A stretch of DNA of 64,000 nucleotides from Burkholderiales bacterium (GTDB lineage: Bacteria; Pseudomonadota; Gammaproteobacteria; Burkholderiales; Burkholderiaceae_C). Of this stretch, positions 53,196-61,779 are shown piece after piece. Position numbers and translations under genes: made by a program. The stretch lies in contig JACPYV010000116.1 of assembly GCA_016195825.1 (NCBI GenBank), positions 1 to 64,000 of the forward strand, written 5' to 3'. The notes beneath the pieces were generated by a model. The model was not told the origin of the DNA, did not search any database, and worked only from the letters and a program-made list of their open reading frames with translations. Positions within the stretch are counted from its first letter, which is position 1, and the number at the start of each line of letters is the position of its first letter.

Positions 53196-53762
53196 ATGAA
53201 GAAGACCCTGCTCCTCGCCGCCCTGCTGGCCGCCGTCGGCGCCGCCCAAGCCCAGAGCGCCACCTACGCGATCGACCCGACCCATACCGCGGTCATCTTC
53301 GAGGCCAAGCACTTCGGCACCAGCACGCTGCGCGGCCGCTGGGACAAGAAGGAAGGCACCGTCACGCTGGACAAGGCCGCCAAGACCGGCAAGGTCGAGT
53401 TCACGCTGGACATGAACTCCCTCACCACCGGCACCGGCCCCTTCGACGGCCACCTGAAGAGCAAGGACTTCTTTGCCGTCGAGCAGTTCCCGACGGCCAA
53501 GTTCGTCGGCGACAAGTTCACCTTCAACGGCGACAAGGTCGTCAGCGTTGCCGGCGAGCTGACCCTGCGTGACAAGACCAACCCGGTCACGCTGACGGCC
53601 ACCAACTTCAACTGCTACCAGAACCCCATGCTCAAGCGTGAGGTCTGCGGCGGCGACTTCGAGACCACCATCCAGCGCACCCAGTGGGGCGTCAACTATG
53701 GCGTGCCGGGCATTCCCGACGCCGTGCATCTGCTGATTCAGGTCGAAGCCGTCAAGCAGTAA
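53196..53762 (+). CDS. YceI-family periplasmic protein
   Basis: This 188-residue protein has a signal peptide (MKKTLLLAALLAAVGAAQAQ) and a classical YceI domain with YAIDPTHTAVIFEAKHFGTS, FTLDMNSLTTG, NPVTLTATNFNCYQNP and FETTIQRTQWG. It is nearer to E. coli YceI than its upstream neighbour. The GGAGATATC ribosome site is strong, suggesting good expression. A clear intrinsic terminator follows, so this is the end of the b561-yceI-yceI unit. Confidence 0.93.
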   Translation: MKKTLLLAALLAAVGAAQAQSATYAIDPTHTAVIFEAKHFGTSTLRGRWDKKEGTVTLDKAAKTGKVEFTLDMNSLTTGTGPFDGHLKSKDFFAVEQFPTAKFVGDKFTFNGDKVVSVAGELTLRDKTNPVTLTATNFNCYQNPMLKREVCGGDFETTIQRTQWGVNYGVPGIPDAVHLLIQVEAVKQ

Positions 53763-53784
53763 GGTCCGCCTTCCAGCGCCCCGC

Positions 53785-53809
53785 AAAGCCCGCCATCGGC
53801 GGGCTTTTT
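53785..53809 (+). terminator. Intrinsic terminator
   Basis: AAAGCCCGCC-ATC-GGCGGGCTTTTTG is a strong ten-pair stem with a T tract, 23 bases after the second yceI stop. It ends the plus-strand transcript before the two-component operon. Confidence 0.9.
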
Positions 53810-53943
53810 GCCGCCCGTGCAGCCGGGGTGGGCCCGCAGTTCGTGAACTATTGCCGGGCCATTCATACAGGCGTCACACCGGGCCGCACGGCCTGTCGCG
53901 CCCCCATGCAGTTCGTCCCCAGGCCGGGCCGGCGCGTCGCTCC

Positions 53944-53957
53944 GGCACCACGGTGCC
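53944..53957. promoter_or_regulatory. Palindrome upstream of sensor kinase
   Basis: GGCACCACGGTGCC is a 14-base near-perfect palindrome (arms GGCACC and GGTGCC, spacer AC) shortly before a TACAGT -10-like element and the kinase start at 54001. It may be an operator of the two-component operon, perhaps for its own LytTR regulator; unproven. Confidence 0.35.
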
Positions 53958-54000
53958 CCGAGGCCCTGCGTACAGTGGCTCCAACGACGACAAGACGGCC

Positions 54001-55452
54001 ATGAGCACCTCCTTCACCCCCAGCCCCCAGCAACAGCTCTGGATCGAGCGCTGGCAGCGCTTTTCCACCACGGTGGTGCGCTATTTCCACGCCTACGCCG
54101 GCTGGCTGGTGGGCATCAGCTGGAAGCGCTTCGTGCTGCTGTCCCTGGCGCTGCTGATCGGCGTCAACGTGCTGAAGAACCTGCCGCCCTTCACCTGGCG
54201 CATCAGCGAGCAGATTGAAGACCACGACCACGGCGCCGTGCGTCGCCAGGCCAAGCTCGAAGCCGAGGCCAAGAAGGCGGTCGACCAGGCCCGCAGAGTG
54301 GCCGACAAGGCGGCCAAGCAGGACGCCGAGAAGGGCACAGCGAAGAGCGGCGTCCGCTACGAGGTCAAGATCGACGAGCGCGGTGTGCGCATCCAGCCGG
54401 TGCGCGCCGCATCCTCCGCGGCCAGTGCCGCCGACGGCGAGGACGCCGAACCCAAGCCCGATGACGTCCCCGCCATCGCCATCGACTTCCCGAAGAGCGC
54501 CAAGCCCGAGGACGTCCGCGCCGCAATCGAGCAGGCCAAGGAGCAGCTTGGCCAGCTCAAGCAGGAGGCCGAGGAGGTCAAGCAGGCCCAGGAGGCCGCA
54601 GCGGTGGCCCAGCAGGCCGCGCAGGACGCCGCAGAGGAAGCCGCCAACGCCCAGAGCCGCAAGCGCGTCACCATCGTGCATGCCGGCGACTCCCTGGTCG
54701 ACCTGGCCATCCTGTGGGTGCTGGCCTCCGCGGTCATCAAGGCCATGTACAAGGGCCGCATCCAGGCCGAGGTCAAGGCCGCGCAGGCCACCGAGAACGC
54801 CGAGAGCGAGGCGCTGAAGCGCCAGGTCATCGAGGCCCGCATGGCCGCCATGCAGGCCCAGGTCGAGCCGCACTTCCTGTTCAACACGCTGGCCAGCATC
54901 GACCACCTCATCGAGGTGGACCCGCCTACCGCCAGCAAGATGCAGAAGAACCTCATCGCGCTGCTGCGGGCCTCCATGCCCACCATGCGCGAGGCCAACG
55001 CCAACGGCGCCGTGCGCGACCTGGGCCGCGAGCTGGCGGTCATCAAGCCCTACCTCGAGATCCTGAAGATGCGCATGGAAGAGCGCCTGCAGACCGAGAT
55101 CGACGTTCCCGAGGGCCTGATGTCCGCAGAGTTCCCGCCCATGATGATCCAGGGCCTGGTGGATAACGCCATCAAACACGGCCTGGAGCCCAAGGCCGAG
55201 GGCGGCACGCTCAAGGTCAAGGCCGAGATCGTGCACGGCAAGCTGGCCGTCACCGTGGCCGACACCGGCCTGGGCTTCGGCCGCGCCGCGACCAGCGGCA
55301 CCGGCGTGGGCCTGGCCAACATCCGTGAACGCCTGCAACTGCTGCACGGCAGCAAGGCCAGCGTCACTGTCACCGAGAACCAACCCAGTGGCACGGTCGT
55401 CACGATCACCGTGCCCTATCGCAGCCGCAACGACGAAGGAGCAACCACATGA
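54001..55452 (+). CDS. LytS/His_kinase-type sensor kinase with long charged coiled coil
   Basis: This 483-residue kinase has two membrane helices (about 41-58 and 231-248). Between them lies a domain of about 170 residues rich in Ala, Glu, Lys and Gln with two coiled-coil runs (83-110 and 170-220) and a short beta stretch VRYEVKIDERGVRI. The cytoplasmic part is His_kinase (PF06580): EPHFLFNTLASI with His291, LVDNAIKHGLE (N box), ADTGLGFG and GTGVGLANIRERL. The coiled coil would lie in the periplasm. It is coupled by a four-base overlap to the next gene and partners the LytTR regulator. Confidence 0.92.
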   Translation: MSTSFTPSPQQQLWIERWQRFSTTVVRYFHAYAGWLVGISWKRFVLLSLALLIGVNVLKNLPPFTWRISEQIEDHDHGAVRRQAKLEAEAKKAVDQARRVADKAAKQDAEKGTAKSGVRYEVKIDERGVRIQPVRAASSAASAADGEDAEPKPDDVPAIAIDFPKSAKPEDVRAAIEQAKEQLGQLKQEAEEVKQAQEAAAVAQQAAQDAAEEAANAQSRKRVTIVHAGDSLVDLAILWVLASAVIKAMYKGRIQAEVKAAQATENAESEALKRQVIEARMAAMQAQVEPHFLFNTLASIDHLIEVDPPTASKMQKNLIALLRASMPTMREANANGAVRDLGRELAVIKPYLEILKMRMEERLQTEIDVPEGLMSAEFPPMMIQGLVDNAIKHGLEPKAEGGTLKVKAEIVHGKLAVTVADTGLGFGRAATSGTGVGLANIRERLQLLHGSKASVTVTENQPSGTVVTITVPYRSRNDEGATT

Positions 55453-55853
55453 AGACCTTGTTCAAGATCCTGTTCATCGGCACCGCGCTGATGGTGTTGA
55501 TGGCGATGTTCGGCGGCTTTGCGCTGCTGCACCACCACGGTTCGGACATGCACATCGTGCTGGACGATGGCGACTTCTTCCTCGGTGGCGGTGACCTCGG
55601 CGACTGGCTGGGCGCCACCATCGGCCTGTTCATCGCTGGCGCCGTGCTGTGCCTGGTCATCCCGCTGGTGCTGCTGCTGGGCGTGGCCTTGCCTCTCTTC
55701 ATCGTCGCCGCGGTGCTGGGGGTGGGCCTGGTCGCCATGCTGGGCGTCGGTGCGGTGGTCGGCTCGCCGCTGATCCTGCTGGGCCTGCTGCTCTTCGTGG
55801 TGCTGCGCAATCGCCGCCGCGCTACCGCCGCCACCCGAACGGAGCCGGTCTGA
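55449..55853 (+). CDS. Small membrane protein between kinase and regulator
   Basis: This 134-residue protein starts MKTLFKILFIGTALMVLMAM and has two or three hydrophobic stretches, with an acidic/Gly-rich loop (HIVLDDGDFFLGGGDLGDW) and a basic tail. It overlaps the kinase stop by four bases and lies 19 bases before the regulator, so it is made with the two-component pair. No family was recognised. It may modulate the kinase or be a target of the system. Confidence 0.8.
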   Translation: MKTLFKILFIGTALMVLMAMFGGFALLHHHGSDMHIVLDDGDFFLGGGDLGDWLGATIGLFIAGAVLCLVIPLVLLLGVALPLFIVAAVLGVGLVAMLGVGAVVGSPLILLGLLLFVVLRNRRRATAATRTEPV

Positions 55854-55872
55854 CCTAGTAGCATCGTCGGCC

Positions 55873-56691
55873 ATGAGCACTGCACACATCCGCGCCGTTC
55901 TGGCCGACGACGAACGACTGATGCGCGAACAGCTGCGCAGCCGCCTCACCGAGGTCTGGCCCGAGCTGGAGATCGTCGCCGAGGCCAAGAACGGCCTCGA
56001 GGCCGTCGAGCTGACCCGGGAACACAAGCCCGACCTGGTCTTTCTCGACATCCGCATGCCGGGCCTGACGGGCGTGGACGCCGCCCGCCAGATCGCCCAG
56101 CTGCCCGAGGACGACGACTGGCTGGTGCCCGAGATCGTCTTCATCACGGCCTACGACCAGTACGCAGTCGAGGCCTTCGAGCAGGGCGTGGCCGACTACG
56201 TGCTCAAGCCCGCCGAGCGCGAGCGCCTGCAGCTGACCGTGGCGCGCATCAAGAAGCGCCTGGCGCAGCGCGAGGGCAGTGAGACGGTCGAGACCTCGTC
56301 CGCGCCGCTGCAGCAGCTGCTGCACAAGCTGTCCGCCCAGGTCAGCGGCGGTGGCGCCAAGCCCAGCTACCTGCAGTGGATTCAGGCCACCGTGGGCCAG
56401 GCCATCCAGATGATCCCCGTCGACGACGTGCTGTTCTTCATCAGCGACGAGAAGTACACCCGCGTACAGACCGCCAAGGTCGAGGCGCTGATCCGCAAGC
56501 CCATCAAGGAGCTGGTGGACGAGCTGGATCCGCAGGTCTTCTGGCAGATTCACCGCTCCACGCTGGTCAACGCCCGCGCCATCGACGGCATCACCCGCGA
56601 CTTTCGCGGCCGCCAGTTGGTGGGTGTGAAGGGGCTGACCGAGAAGCTGGAAGTCAGCCGCAGCTACACGCACCTGTTCAAGGGCATGTGA
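55873..56691 (+). CDS. LytTR-family response regulator
   Basis: This 272-residue regulator has a receiver domain (phospho-acceptor Asp59 in LVFLDIRMPG; VLADDERLM; FITAYDQYAVEAF with the conserved Thr/Lys region YVLKPAER) and a C-terminal LytTR DNA-binding domain (IPVDDVLFFISDEKYTRV, QVFWQIHRSTLVNARAI). It is the partner of the kinase at 54001-55452. LytTR proteins bind imperfect direct repeats; its targets are unknown. Confidence 0.95.
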   Translation: MSTAHIRAVLADDERLMREQLRSRLTEVWPELEIVAEAKNGLEAVELTREHKPDLVFLDIRMPGLTGVDAARQIAQLPEDDDWLVPEIVFITAYDQYAVEAFEQGVADYVLKPAERERLQLTVARIKKRLAQREGSETVETSSAPLQQLLHKLSAQVSGGGAKPSYLQWIQATVGQAIQMIPVDDVLFFISDEKYTRVQTAKVEALIRKPIKELVDELDPQVFWQIHRSTLVNARAIDGITRDFRGRQLVGVKGLTEKLEVSRSYTHLFKGM

Positions 56692-56729
56692 AATTGTCGG
56701 CGCGCCCGGCCGCGGCCTGACGCGCCAAG

Positions 56730-57644
56730 TCAGCGGGCTGCGGTGCGCTGCGCCGCCAGCGCGGCGATCAAGTCCCACAGCCGCTGCGCCGCTGGCGCCA
56801 GCGAACGCTGCCGGCGCCGGGCCAGCACAACCTGCCGGCTGAACGTCGCCTCCAGCGGCACGGCGCGCAGTGCGTCGGCATCGGGTAGCGGCAACGACAG
56901 CGCCGGCAGCACCGACACGCCCAGCCCCGCCTGCACCATGCGGAAAGCCGTGGCCGGGTGGCCCACCTCGATGGCGACCTGCATGTCGACGTGCGCCCGC
57001 GCGAAGGCTCGGTCGATCAGCGGGCGGCTGCCGGAACTGTGGTCCAGCAGCACCAGCGGCTGGGCGGCCAGGTCTGCCGGCGCCAACTGCTGGCGCTGAG
57101 CCAGCGCATGGCCCGCGGGGCAGACCAGCACGAAGCCTTCGTCGAACAGTGGCTGCTGTTCCAGGTCAGCCTCCGGCGTGTCGATGCCCACCAGCACGGC
57201 GAAGTCCACCGCGCCGTCACGCACGGCCTCGACGGCGAGCTGCTGTGGCTGGTCGCTGAGCCGCACCTGCAACTCCGGGTAGCGCTCCCGCGCGGTGGCC
57301 AGCACCAGCGGCATCAACCCACCCGAGATCGTCGGCGCGCTGGCCACGTGCACGATGCCGCGCGCCGCCGCGCCCGAGCCGCGCGCCTCCTCCAGCACGC
57401 CGTCCAGCTCGCCCAGCACGCGCCGCAGCGGCGCCACCAGCGCCTGGCCGGCGGGCGTCAATGCCACCTCGCGCGTCGTGCGGTCCAGCAGCTTCACGCC
57501 CAGCTCGCCCTCCAGCCCGCGAATGGCCTGGCTGACGGCGGGCTGCGACAACCCTACGCTGTCGCCCGCGCGGCTGAAGCCGCCCTGCTCGGCCACGGCG
57601 AGCAGCACGCGCAACTGGCGCAGCGTGACGTGACGGGAGGGCAT
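56730..57644 (-). CDS. LysR-family transcriptional regulator
   Basis: This 304-residue LysR regulator has the N-terminal winged helix (MPSRHVTLRQLRVLLAVAEQ, GLSQPAVSQAIRGLEGELGV) and the usual effector domain. It belongs to the CysB/CatM-like group by its RHVTLRQLRVLLAV opening. It is divergent from a bile-acid-type transporter gene with an 87-base gap that contains a perfect dyad. It probably controls the transporter in response to its substrate. Confidence 0.93.
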   Translation of the reverse strand: MPSRHVTLRQLRVLLAVAEQGGFSRAGDSVGLSQPAVSQAIRGLEGELGVKLLDRTTREVALTPAGQALVAPLRRVLGELDGVLEEARGSGAAARGIVHVASAPTISGGLMPLVLATARERYPELQVRLSDQPQQLAVEAVRDGAVDFAVLVGIDTPEADLEQQPLFDEGFVLVCPAGHALAQRQQLAPADLAAQPLVLLDHSSGSRPLIDRAFARAHVDMQVAIEVGHPATAFRMVQAGLGVSVLPALSLPLPDADALRAVPLEATFSRQVVLARRRQRSLAPAAQRLWDLIAALAAQRTAAR

Positions 57645-57667
57645 GGCCGGTCTAAATTATTCGTTCG

Positions 57668-57694
57668 ATGGATTAAAACATCTGATTAATCCAT
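57668..57694. promoter_or_regulatory. LysR-type operator dyad
   Basis: ATGGATTAA (57668-57676) and TTAATCCAT (57686-57694) are perfect nine-base arms with a nine-base spacer, an AT-rich T-N11-A type dyad in the divergent gap between the LysR and transporter genes. This is the expected recognition-site pattern for the adjacent LysR protein. Confidence 0.7.
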
Positions 57695-57731
57695 TTATCA
57701 ACTGGGCAGCTGTCCGGTTCAATGCCCGGCC

Positions 57732-58751
57732 ATGAAACGCCCTGCCTGGTTGCCCGACAACCTCGTCCTCCTGCTGCTCGTCACCATCCTGCTGGCCACC
57801 TTCGTGCCCGTGCACGGCCGCGGCGTGGCGGTGCTGGACTTGCTGACCCAGGCCGCTGTCGCGCTGCTGTTCTTCCTGCACGGCAGCAAGCTGTCGCGCC
57901 GTGCGGTGTGGGAGGGCCTGCTGCACTGGCGGCTGCATGCGCTGGTGTTCGCGGCCACTTTTGTGCTGTTCCCGCTGCTGGGCTTGGCGCTGCGCCCGTG
58001 GCTGGAACCGCTGGTCGGCCCCACGCTGTACCTGGGCGTGCTGTTCATCTGCGCGCTGCCATCCACCGTGCAGTCGTCCATCGCCTTCACGTCGCTGGCG
58101 CGCGGCAACGTGGCCGCTGCCATGTGCAGCGCGTCCACCTCCAACATCCTGGGCATGGCGCTGACGCCGCTGCTGATGGCCGCCATGGCGCAATGGGTGG
58201 GCGCCTCGGCCGGCGCGGGCGCGGTGCACCTGTCATGGCACACGTTCGAAGGCATCGTCTACACACTGCTGCTGCCCTTCGTCGCGGGCCAGCTGCTGCA
58301 ACGCTGGACCGGCGCGTGGGTCATGGCCTACAAGGCCTGGATCCGCGTCAGCGACCAGAGCACGATCCTGCTGGTCGTCTACGGCGCCTTCAGCGCGGCC
58401 ACGGTGCAGGGGCTGTACCGCCACCTGCCGCCCGCCACGCTGGTGGCGCTGCTGGGCATTTGCGCGCTGCTGCTCGCCATCGTCATGCCACTGCTGACCG
58501 TGCTGAGCCGCGTGCTGGGTTTCTCACGCGAAGACGAGATCGCCATCGTCTTCTGCGGCTCCAAGAAGACGCTGGCCAGCGGCGTGCCGATGGCGCAAAT
58601 CCTGTTCGCTGGCCAGGCCGTGGGCCTGCTGGTGCTGCCGCTGATGCTGTTTCACCAGTTGCAGCTGATGGTGTGCGCGCCGCTGGCGAGGCGCTATGCG
58701 CGGGGGCCGGCTCCGCTGCCCGGCACTGCGCCGCGAACACCTGTTTCGTGA
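57732..58751 (+). CDS. Bile acid:sodium symporter-like transporter (SBF-like)
   Basis: This 339-residue protein has about ten membrane segments and belongs to the SBF-like (PF13593) branch: LLTQAAVALLFFLHGSKLSR, LGVLFICALPSTVQSSIAFT, STSNILGMALTPLLMAA and IAIVFCGSKKTLASGVPMAQ. Members of this branch transport organic anions or small metabolites with sodium; bacterial substrates are mostly unknown. It is likely regulated by the divergent LysR protein through the dyad. Confidence 0.9.
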   Translation: MKRPAWLPDNLVLLLLVTILLATFVPVHGRGVAVLDLLTQAAVALLFFLHGSKLSRRAVWEGLLHWRLHALVFAATFVLFPLLGLALRPWLEPLVGPTLYLGVLFICALPSTVQSSIAFTSLARGNVAAAMCSASTSNILGMALTPLLMAAMAQWVGASAGAGAVHLSWHTFEGIVYTLLLPFVAGQLLQRWTGAWVMAYKAWIRVSDQSTILLVVYGAFSAATVQGLYRHLPPATLVALLGICALLLAIVMPLLTVLSRVLGFSREDEIAIVFCGSKKTLASGVPMAQILFAGQAVGLLVLPLMLFHQLQLMVCAPLARRYARGPAPLPGTAPRTPVS

Positions 58752-58814
58752 TGTCGGCGTCTTCGGAAGCCGCGCGGCGGGATCAGGCCGGCCGCCGCGT
58801 GCGGTGGCCGGCGC

Positions 58815-60416
58815 TCAGCGTGCCGGCACGTCTAACGGCTGTGCGGCTTCCGGGAAATCCTCGCGCAGCATCTGCAGACGCGCGGCGGCCTGGGCCTGTA
58901 TCGGGCCGATGAAGCGCGGCAGCTCTTGCTGGCGGCCGCGCATGAAGGTCTGCAGCGAGCTCTGCATCAGCAAGACGCTGGCAGCTGCCTGGCCGGAGGT
59001 GTCATTGCCAGGATTCTTCGCCAGCGCGCGCTTCAGCAACTGCACATTGGTTGCCATCGACCGCATCAGCAGGTCCGTCAGATTGAGGTAGGCCTCGCCG
59101 TAGCGCAGGGGGTCGCCCTCGAACGCCTTGGTGGCTGTCTTCAGGTAAGGCACAAACTGGTCGGCCAAGCGCTTGTTCACCGAGATGAGCGCAATCGCCT
59201 CCGAGGCTTCGAGGTCTGGCGGTGTGCTGTTGAACGCCTGCACCCGTTCCGCCGACCAAAGCGCGCGCCCAGGCGCGGCCAGCAGTGCTTCGGCGTCGTC
59301 CGGGGTGCCAACTCCTTTCAGATCGCGCTCGAAGCGCAGCATCAGGGCGATGCGCTGGGCCACCGCAGATGTGACAGGCAGCCGTGCCGGCGACGATGTC
59401 ACGGGTGTGGAGGCGGCCACGGTGGGCGGCGGCAGCGCCGTGGTCGTTGCCGGCTGAGTCGTGCGAACCAGCTCAAACACGCTGCCGTTCTGCCATTCAC
59501 GCGCCGGATCGTCGTCACGGCCGGGCTGGGTGCGACGGCGGATGCCGGCAAGCTGGGAGCCATCGCTCGTCAGCCGCAGCGTCTCGTACGCTTGGTCGCT
59601 CCAGCTCAGCTGCAGCACACCCGGCGCCACCACACGCCACGTGCCGGTGCGCGGTATTGCGGCAGTGAGTGTCATGCGACCGTCGGCCTCCAGCTTCATG
59701 CGATCTTTGTCGCGGCTCCAACTGGTGCCGGCCAGGCGCTCCGCGGTGGTCTCCGATGTTCCGGGCAGCACGGGGAAGTTGTCCACCACAGGCCACATCA
59801 CGGCGCGCGGTGGCACGACGGAATACCACGTGCTGCCGCCGATCTGCGTCGAGCTGATGGACTTCAGCCCCGTGCCGTCCAGCACTGTCGAGTAGGCCCC
59901 CTCGTCGTAGCTGCCGGCGGCCAGATCGCGACTGTGCCATTTGGCGTACAGCGCGCTGCCCGGTTGCACGTCGATCTCGATTTCGTGTGCGTTGCCCTTG
60001 GGCCACTTGACGAGGCCTAGCGCGTGGCCGCTGGCGCGCACCTGGGCCAGCAGCGCCAGTTGCCAGGCGCGCAGCGCTTGTGGGTCCACGCCCTTCAGCG
60101 TGGCAATGTTGTCCAGCGCTTCGACCGGCCACACAGGGAAGCCCGCCTGCGTGCGTTGCACACACGCCCAACGACCGCGCTGGGTGGCGATCACGGCAGG
60201 CGCGCCAGTGAGGCGCGTTTCACTGCTGACACCCATGTTGCGCGCGCCTTCCAACGTGCGCTTGGCGTCCCATTCCGGGCGACCCAAACAGGCGCGCATG
60301 CGAGCTTCGGTGTCAGGGAGGCTGGCGTCCCGAAAATCAAAGGTGTCGACCGGCGTCTGGGCCGCGGCGCCGGCAGCGGCACCGAAGACGGTCAGCGCAA
60401 TGACAAAACGCCTCAC
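58815..60416 (-). CDS. Large exported protein of unknown function
   Basis: This protein of about 533 residues starts at a GTG that overlaps the fpr stop (GTGA). A signal peptide (MRRFVIALTVFGAAAGAAAQ) is followed by an N-terminal region with Cys (MRACLGRPEWDAKRTLEGA), a lipocalin-like middle (RLAGTSWSRDKDRMKLEADG), a Pro/Thr linker around 360-380 and a helical C-terminal third. No family was recognised. Co-translation with fpr suggests a joint regulation, but not a shared function. Confidence 0.7.
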   Translation of the reverse strand: MRRFVIALTVFGAAAGAAAQTPVDTFDFRDASLPDTEARMRACLGRPEWDAKRTLEGARNMGVSSETRLTGAPAVIATQRGRWACVQRTQAGFPVWPVEALDNIATLKGVDPQALRAWQLALLAQVRASGHALGLVKWPKGNAHEIEIDVQPGSALYAKWHSRDLAAGSYDEGAYSTVLDGTGLKSISSTQIGGSTWYSVVPPRAVMWPVVDNFPVLPGTSETTAERLAGTSWSRDKDRMKLEADGRMTLTAAIPRTGTWRVVAPGVLQLSWSDQAYETLRLTSDGSQLAGIRRRTQPGRDDDPAREWQNGSVFELVRTTQPATTTALPPPTVAASTPVTSSPARLPVTSAVAQRIALMLRFERDLKGVGTPDDAEALLAAPGRALWSAERVQAFNSTPPDLEASEAIALISVNKRLADQFVPYLKTATKAFEGDPLRYGEAYLNLTDLLMRSMATNVQLLKRALAKNPGNDTSGQAAASVLLMQSSLQTFMRGRQQELPRFIGPIQAQAAARLQMLREDFPEAAQPLDVPAR

Positions 60417-61189
60417 TTTTCGACGAACGCGCGCTCGATCACGTAGTCGCCCGGCGTTGTCGTGCTGCCTTCCTTGAAGCTGCGGATCTCCAGCATCTCC
60501 TGCATGTCCTTCAGCAGCGCGGGGCTGCCGCACAACATGATGCGGTCGTTCTCCGGGTCCAGCGCGGGCAGGCCCAGGTCGGCCTGCAGCTTGCCGGTCT
60601 GGATCAGGTCGGTGATGCGGCCCATGTTCTTGTAGGGCTCGCGCGTGACGGTGGGGTAGTACAGCAGCTGTTCGCTGGCGAACTCGCCCAGGAACTCGTG
60701 CTGGTGCAGGTCCACCGTGAGGTGGTCGTGATACGCCAGCTCCGCCACCTCGCGCACGCCGTGCACGATGATGACCTTCTCGAAGCGCTCGTAGGTCGCC
60801 GGATCGCGCACGATGCTGATGAAGGGCGCCAGGCCCGTGCCGCTGCCCAGCAGGTAGAGGTTCTTGCCCGGCAGCAGGTAGTCGATCAGCAGAGTGCCGG
60901 TGGGCTTGCGGCCCACGATGATCTTGTCGCCCGGCTTGATGTGCTGCAGTTTGGAGGTCAGCGGGCCGTCCGGCACCTTGATGCTGAGGAACTCCAGCTG
61001 CTCTTCGTAGTTGGCGCTGACGATGCTGTAGGCGCGCAGCAGCGGTTTGCCGTTCTCGCCCTTCAGGCCGATCATCGTGAAATGGCCGTTGGAGAAGCGC
61101 AGGGCCTGGTCGCGCGTGGTCGTGAAGCTGAACAGGCGGTCGGTCCAGTGATGGACGGTCAGGACGGTCTCTTCGTGGAAGGCACTCAT
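60413..61189 (-). CDS. fpr: Ferredoxin--NADP reductase
   Basis: Fpr (258 residues) moves electrons between NADPH and ferredoxin or flavodoxin. It has the FAD motif LLRAYSIVSANYEEQLEFLS, KPTGTLLIDYLLPGKNLYLL, the NADP-binding GSGTGLAPFISIVRDPATYE and the C-terminal aromatic-less end ERAFVEK typical of the bacterial subclass. It lies 69 bases downstream of soxR in the same direction; in many bacteria fpr is part of the superoxide response. It overlaps the next gene by four bases. Confidence 0.95.
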   Translation of the reverse strand: MSAFHEETVLTVHHWTDRLFSFTTTRDQALRFSNGHFTMIGLKGENGKPLLRAYSIVSANYEEQLEFLSIKVPDGPLTSKLQHIKPGDKIIVGRKPTGTLLIDYLLPGKNLYLLGSGTGLAPFISIVRDPATYERFEKVIIVHGVREVAELAYHDHLTVDLHQHEFLGEFASEQLLYYPTVTREPYKNMGRITDLIQTGKLQADLGLPALDPENDRIMLCGSPALLKDMQEMLEIRSFKEGSTTTPGDYVIERAFVEK

Positions 61190-61258
61190 GGCGGTGTTCT
61201 TGACGGGGTTAACCCCGGGATTTTCGCCCGGAAGTGATATGCGGCCGTCACATAAGGG

Positions 61259-61750
61259 TCAACCCATCGTTTCGATGCGCAGAAGTCTCGCCCCGGCCCC
61301 TTCGCCCGCGACCTTGTCTTGGGGGTTGTAGAGGGCGCATGCCTTCAGCGACAGGCAGCCGCAGCCGATGCAGCCCGTCAGCCGCTCGCGCAGTTGCTGC
61401 AGCGCCGCGATGCGCGCATCCAGCAGCGGCGCCCAGCTGGCCGACAGCCGTGTCCAGTCGGCCTTGGTGGGCGTGCGGCCATCGGGCAGCGTGGCCAGCG
61501 CCGCTTTGATCTGCGGCAGCGTCAGCCCCACCGTCTGTGCCGCGCGGATGAAGGCCACCCGGCGCAGCGCATGGCGCGGGTATTGCCGGTGGCCGCCGGT
61601 GCTGCGGCTGCCGGCCAGCAGCCCCTGCGCCTCGTAAAAGCGCAACGCGCTCGTTGCCACTCCCGCACGCCGGGCCAACTGGCCGATGGTCAACGGCGTG
61701 GTCGGCTCCGAATCAGTGCTTGACTTCAAGTTCACTTCAACTTTGAGCAT
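61259..61750 (-). CDS. soxR: Redox-sensing MerR-family regulator SoxR
   Basis: SoxR (163 residues) activates genes when its [2Fe-2S] cluster is oxidised. The MerR domain reads LTIGQLARRAGVATSALRFY and RFYEAQGLLAGSRSTGGHRQ; the cluster-binding Cys are CIGCGC and KAC (127, 130, 132, 138). The start at 61750 (MLKVEVNLKS) places the first codons on a direct repeat, so a downstream TTG start is possible. It is divergent from the questin-oxidase-like gene and upstream of fpr. Confidence 0.93.
   Translation of the reverse strand: MLKVEVNLKSSTDSEPTTPLTIGQLARRAGVATSALRFYEAQGLLAGSRSTGGHRQYPRHALRRVAFIRAAQTVGLTLPQIKAALATLPDGRTPTKADWTRLSASWAPLLDARIAALQQLRERLTGCIGCGCLSLKACALYNPQDKVAGEGAGARLLRIETMG
61723..61744. 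repeat. 11-base direct repeat near soxR start
   Basis: ACTTCAAGTTC and ACTTCAACTTT stand one helical turn apart (9 of 11 identical), just after TTGACT. They lie in the first codons of soxR as annotated. The left half TTGACTTCAAGTT resembles half of known SoxR/MerR operators, so this may be a binding site serving soxR and the divergent gene. Confidence 0.4.
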
Positions 61751-61779
61751 GGCGCCATATTCCCACAGCCGAGGCCGCC

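Noticed and set aside
56699..56726. GGCGCG/CGCGCC hairpin between convergent regulator genes as a terminator
   Set aside because: No T tract and generic GC-rich sequence; too weak to annotate.
61720..61765. Complete MerR-type promoter driving the questin-oxidase-like gene
   Set aside because: TTGACT is present but no acceptable -10 sequence stands 17-20 bases downstream.
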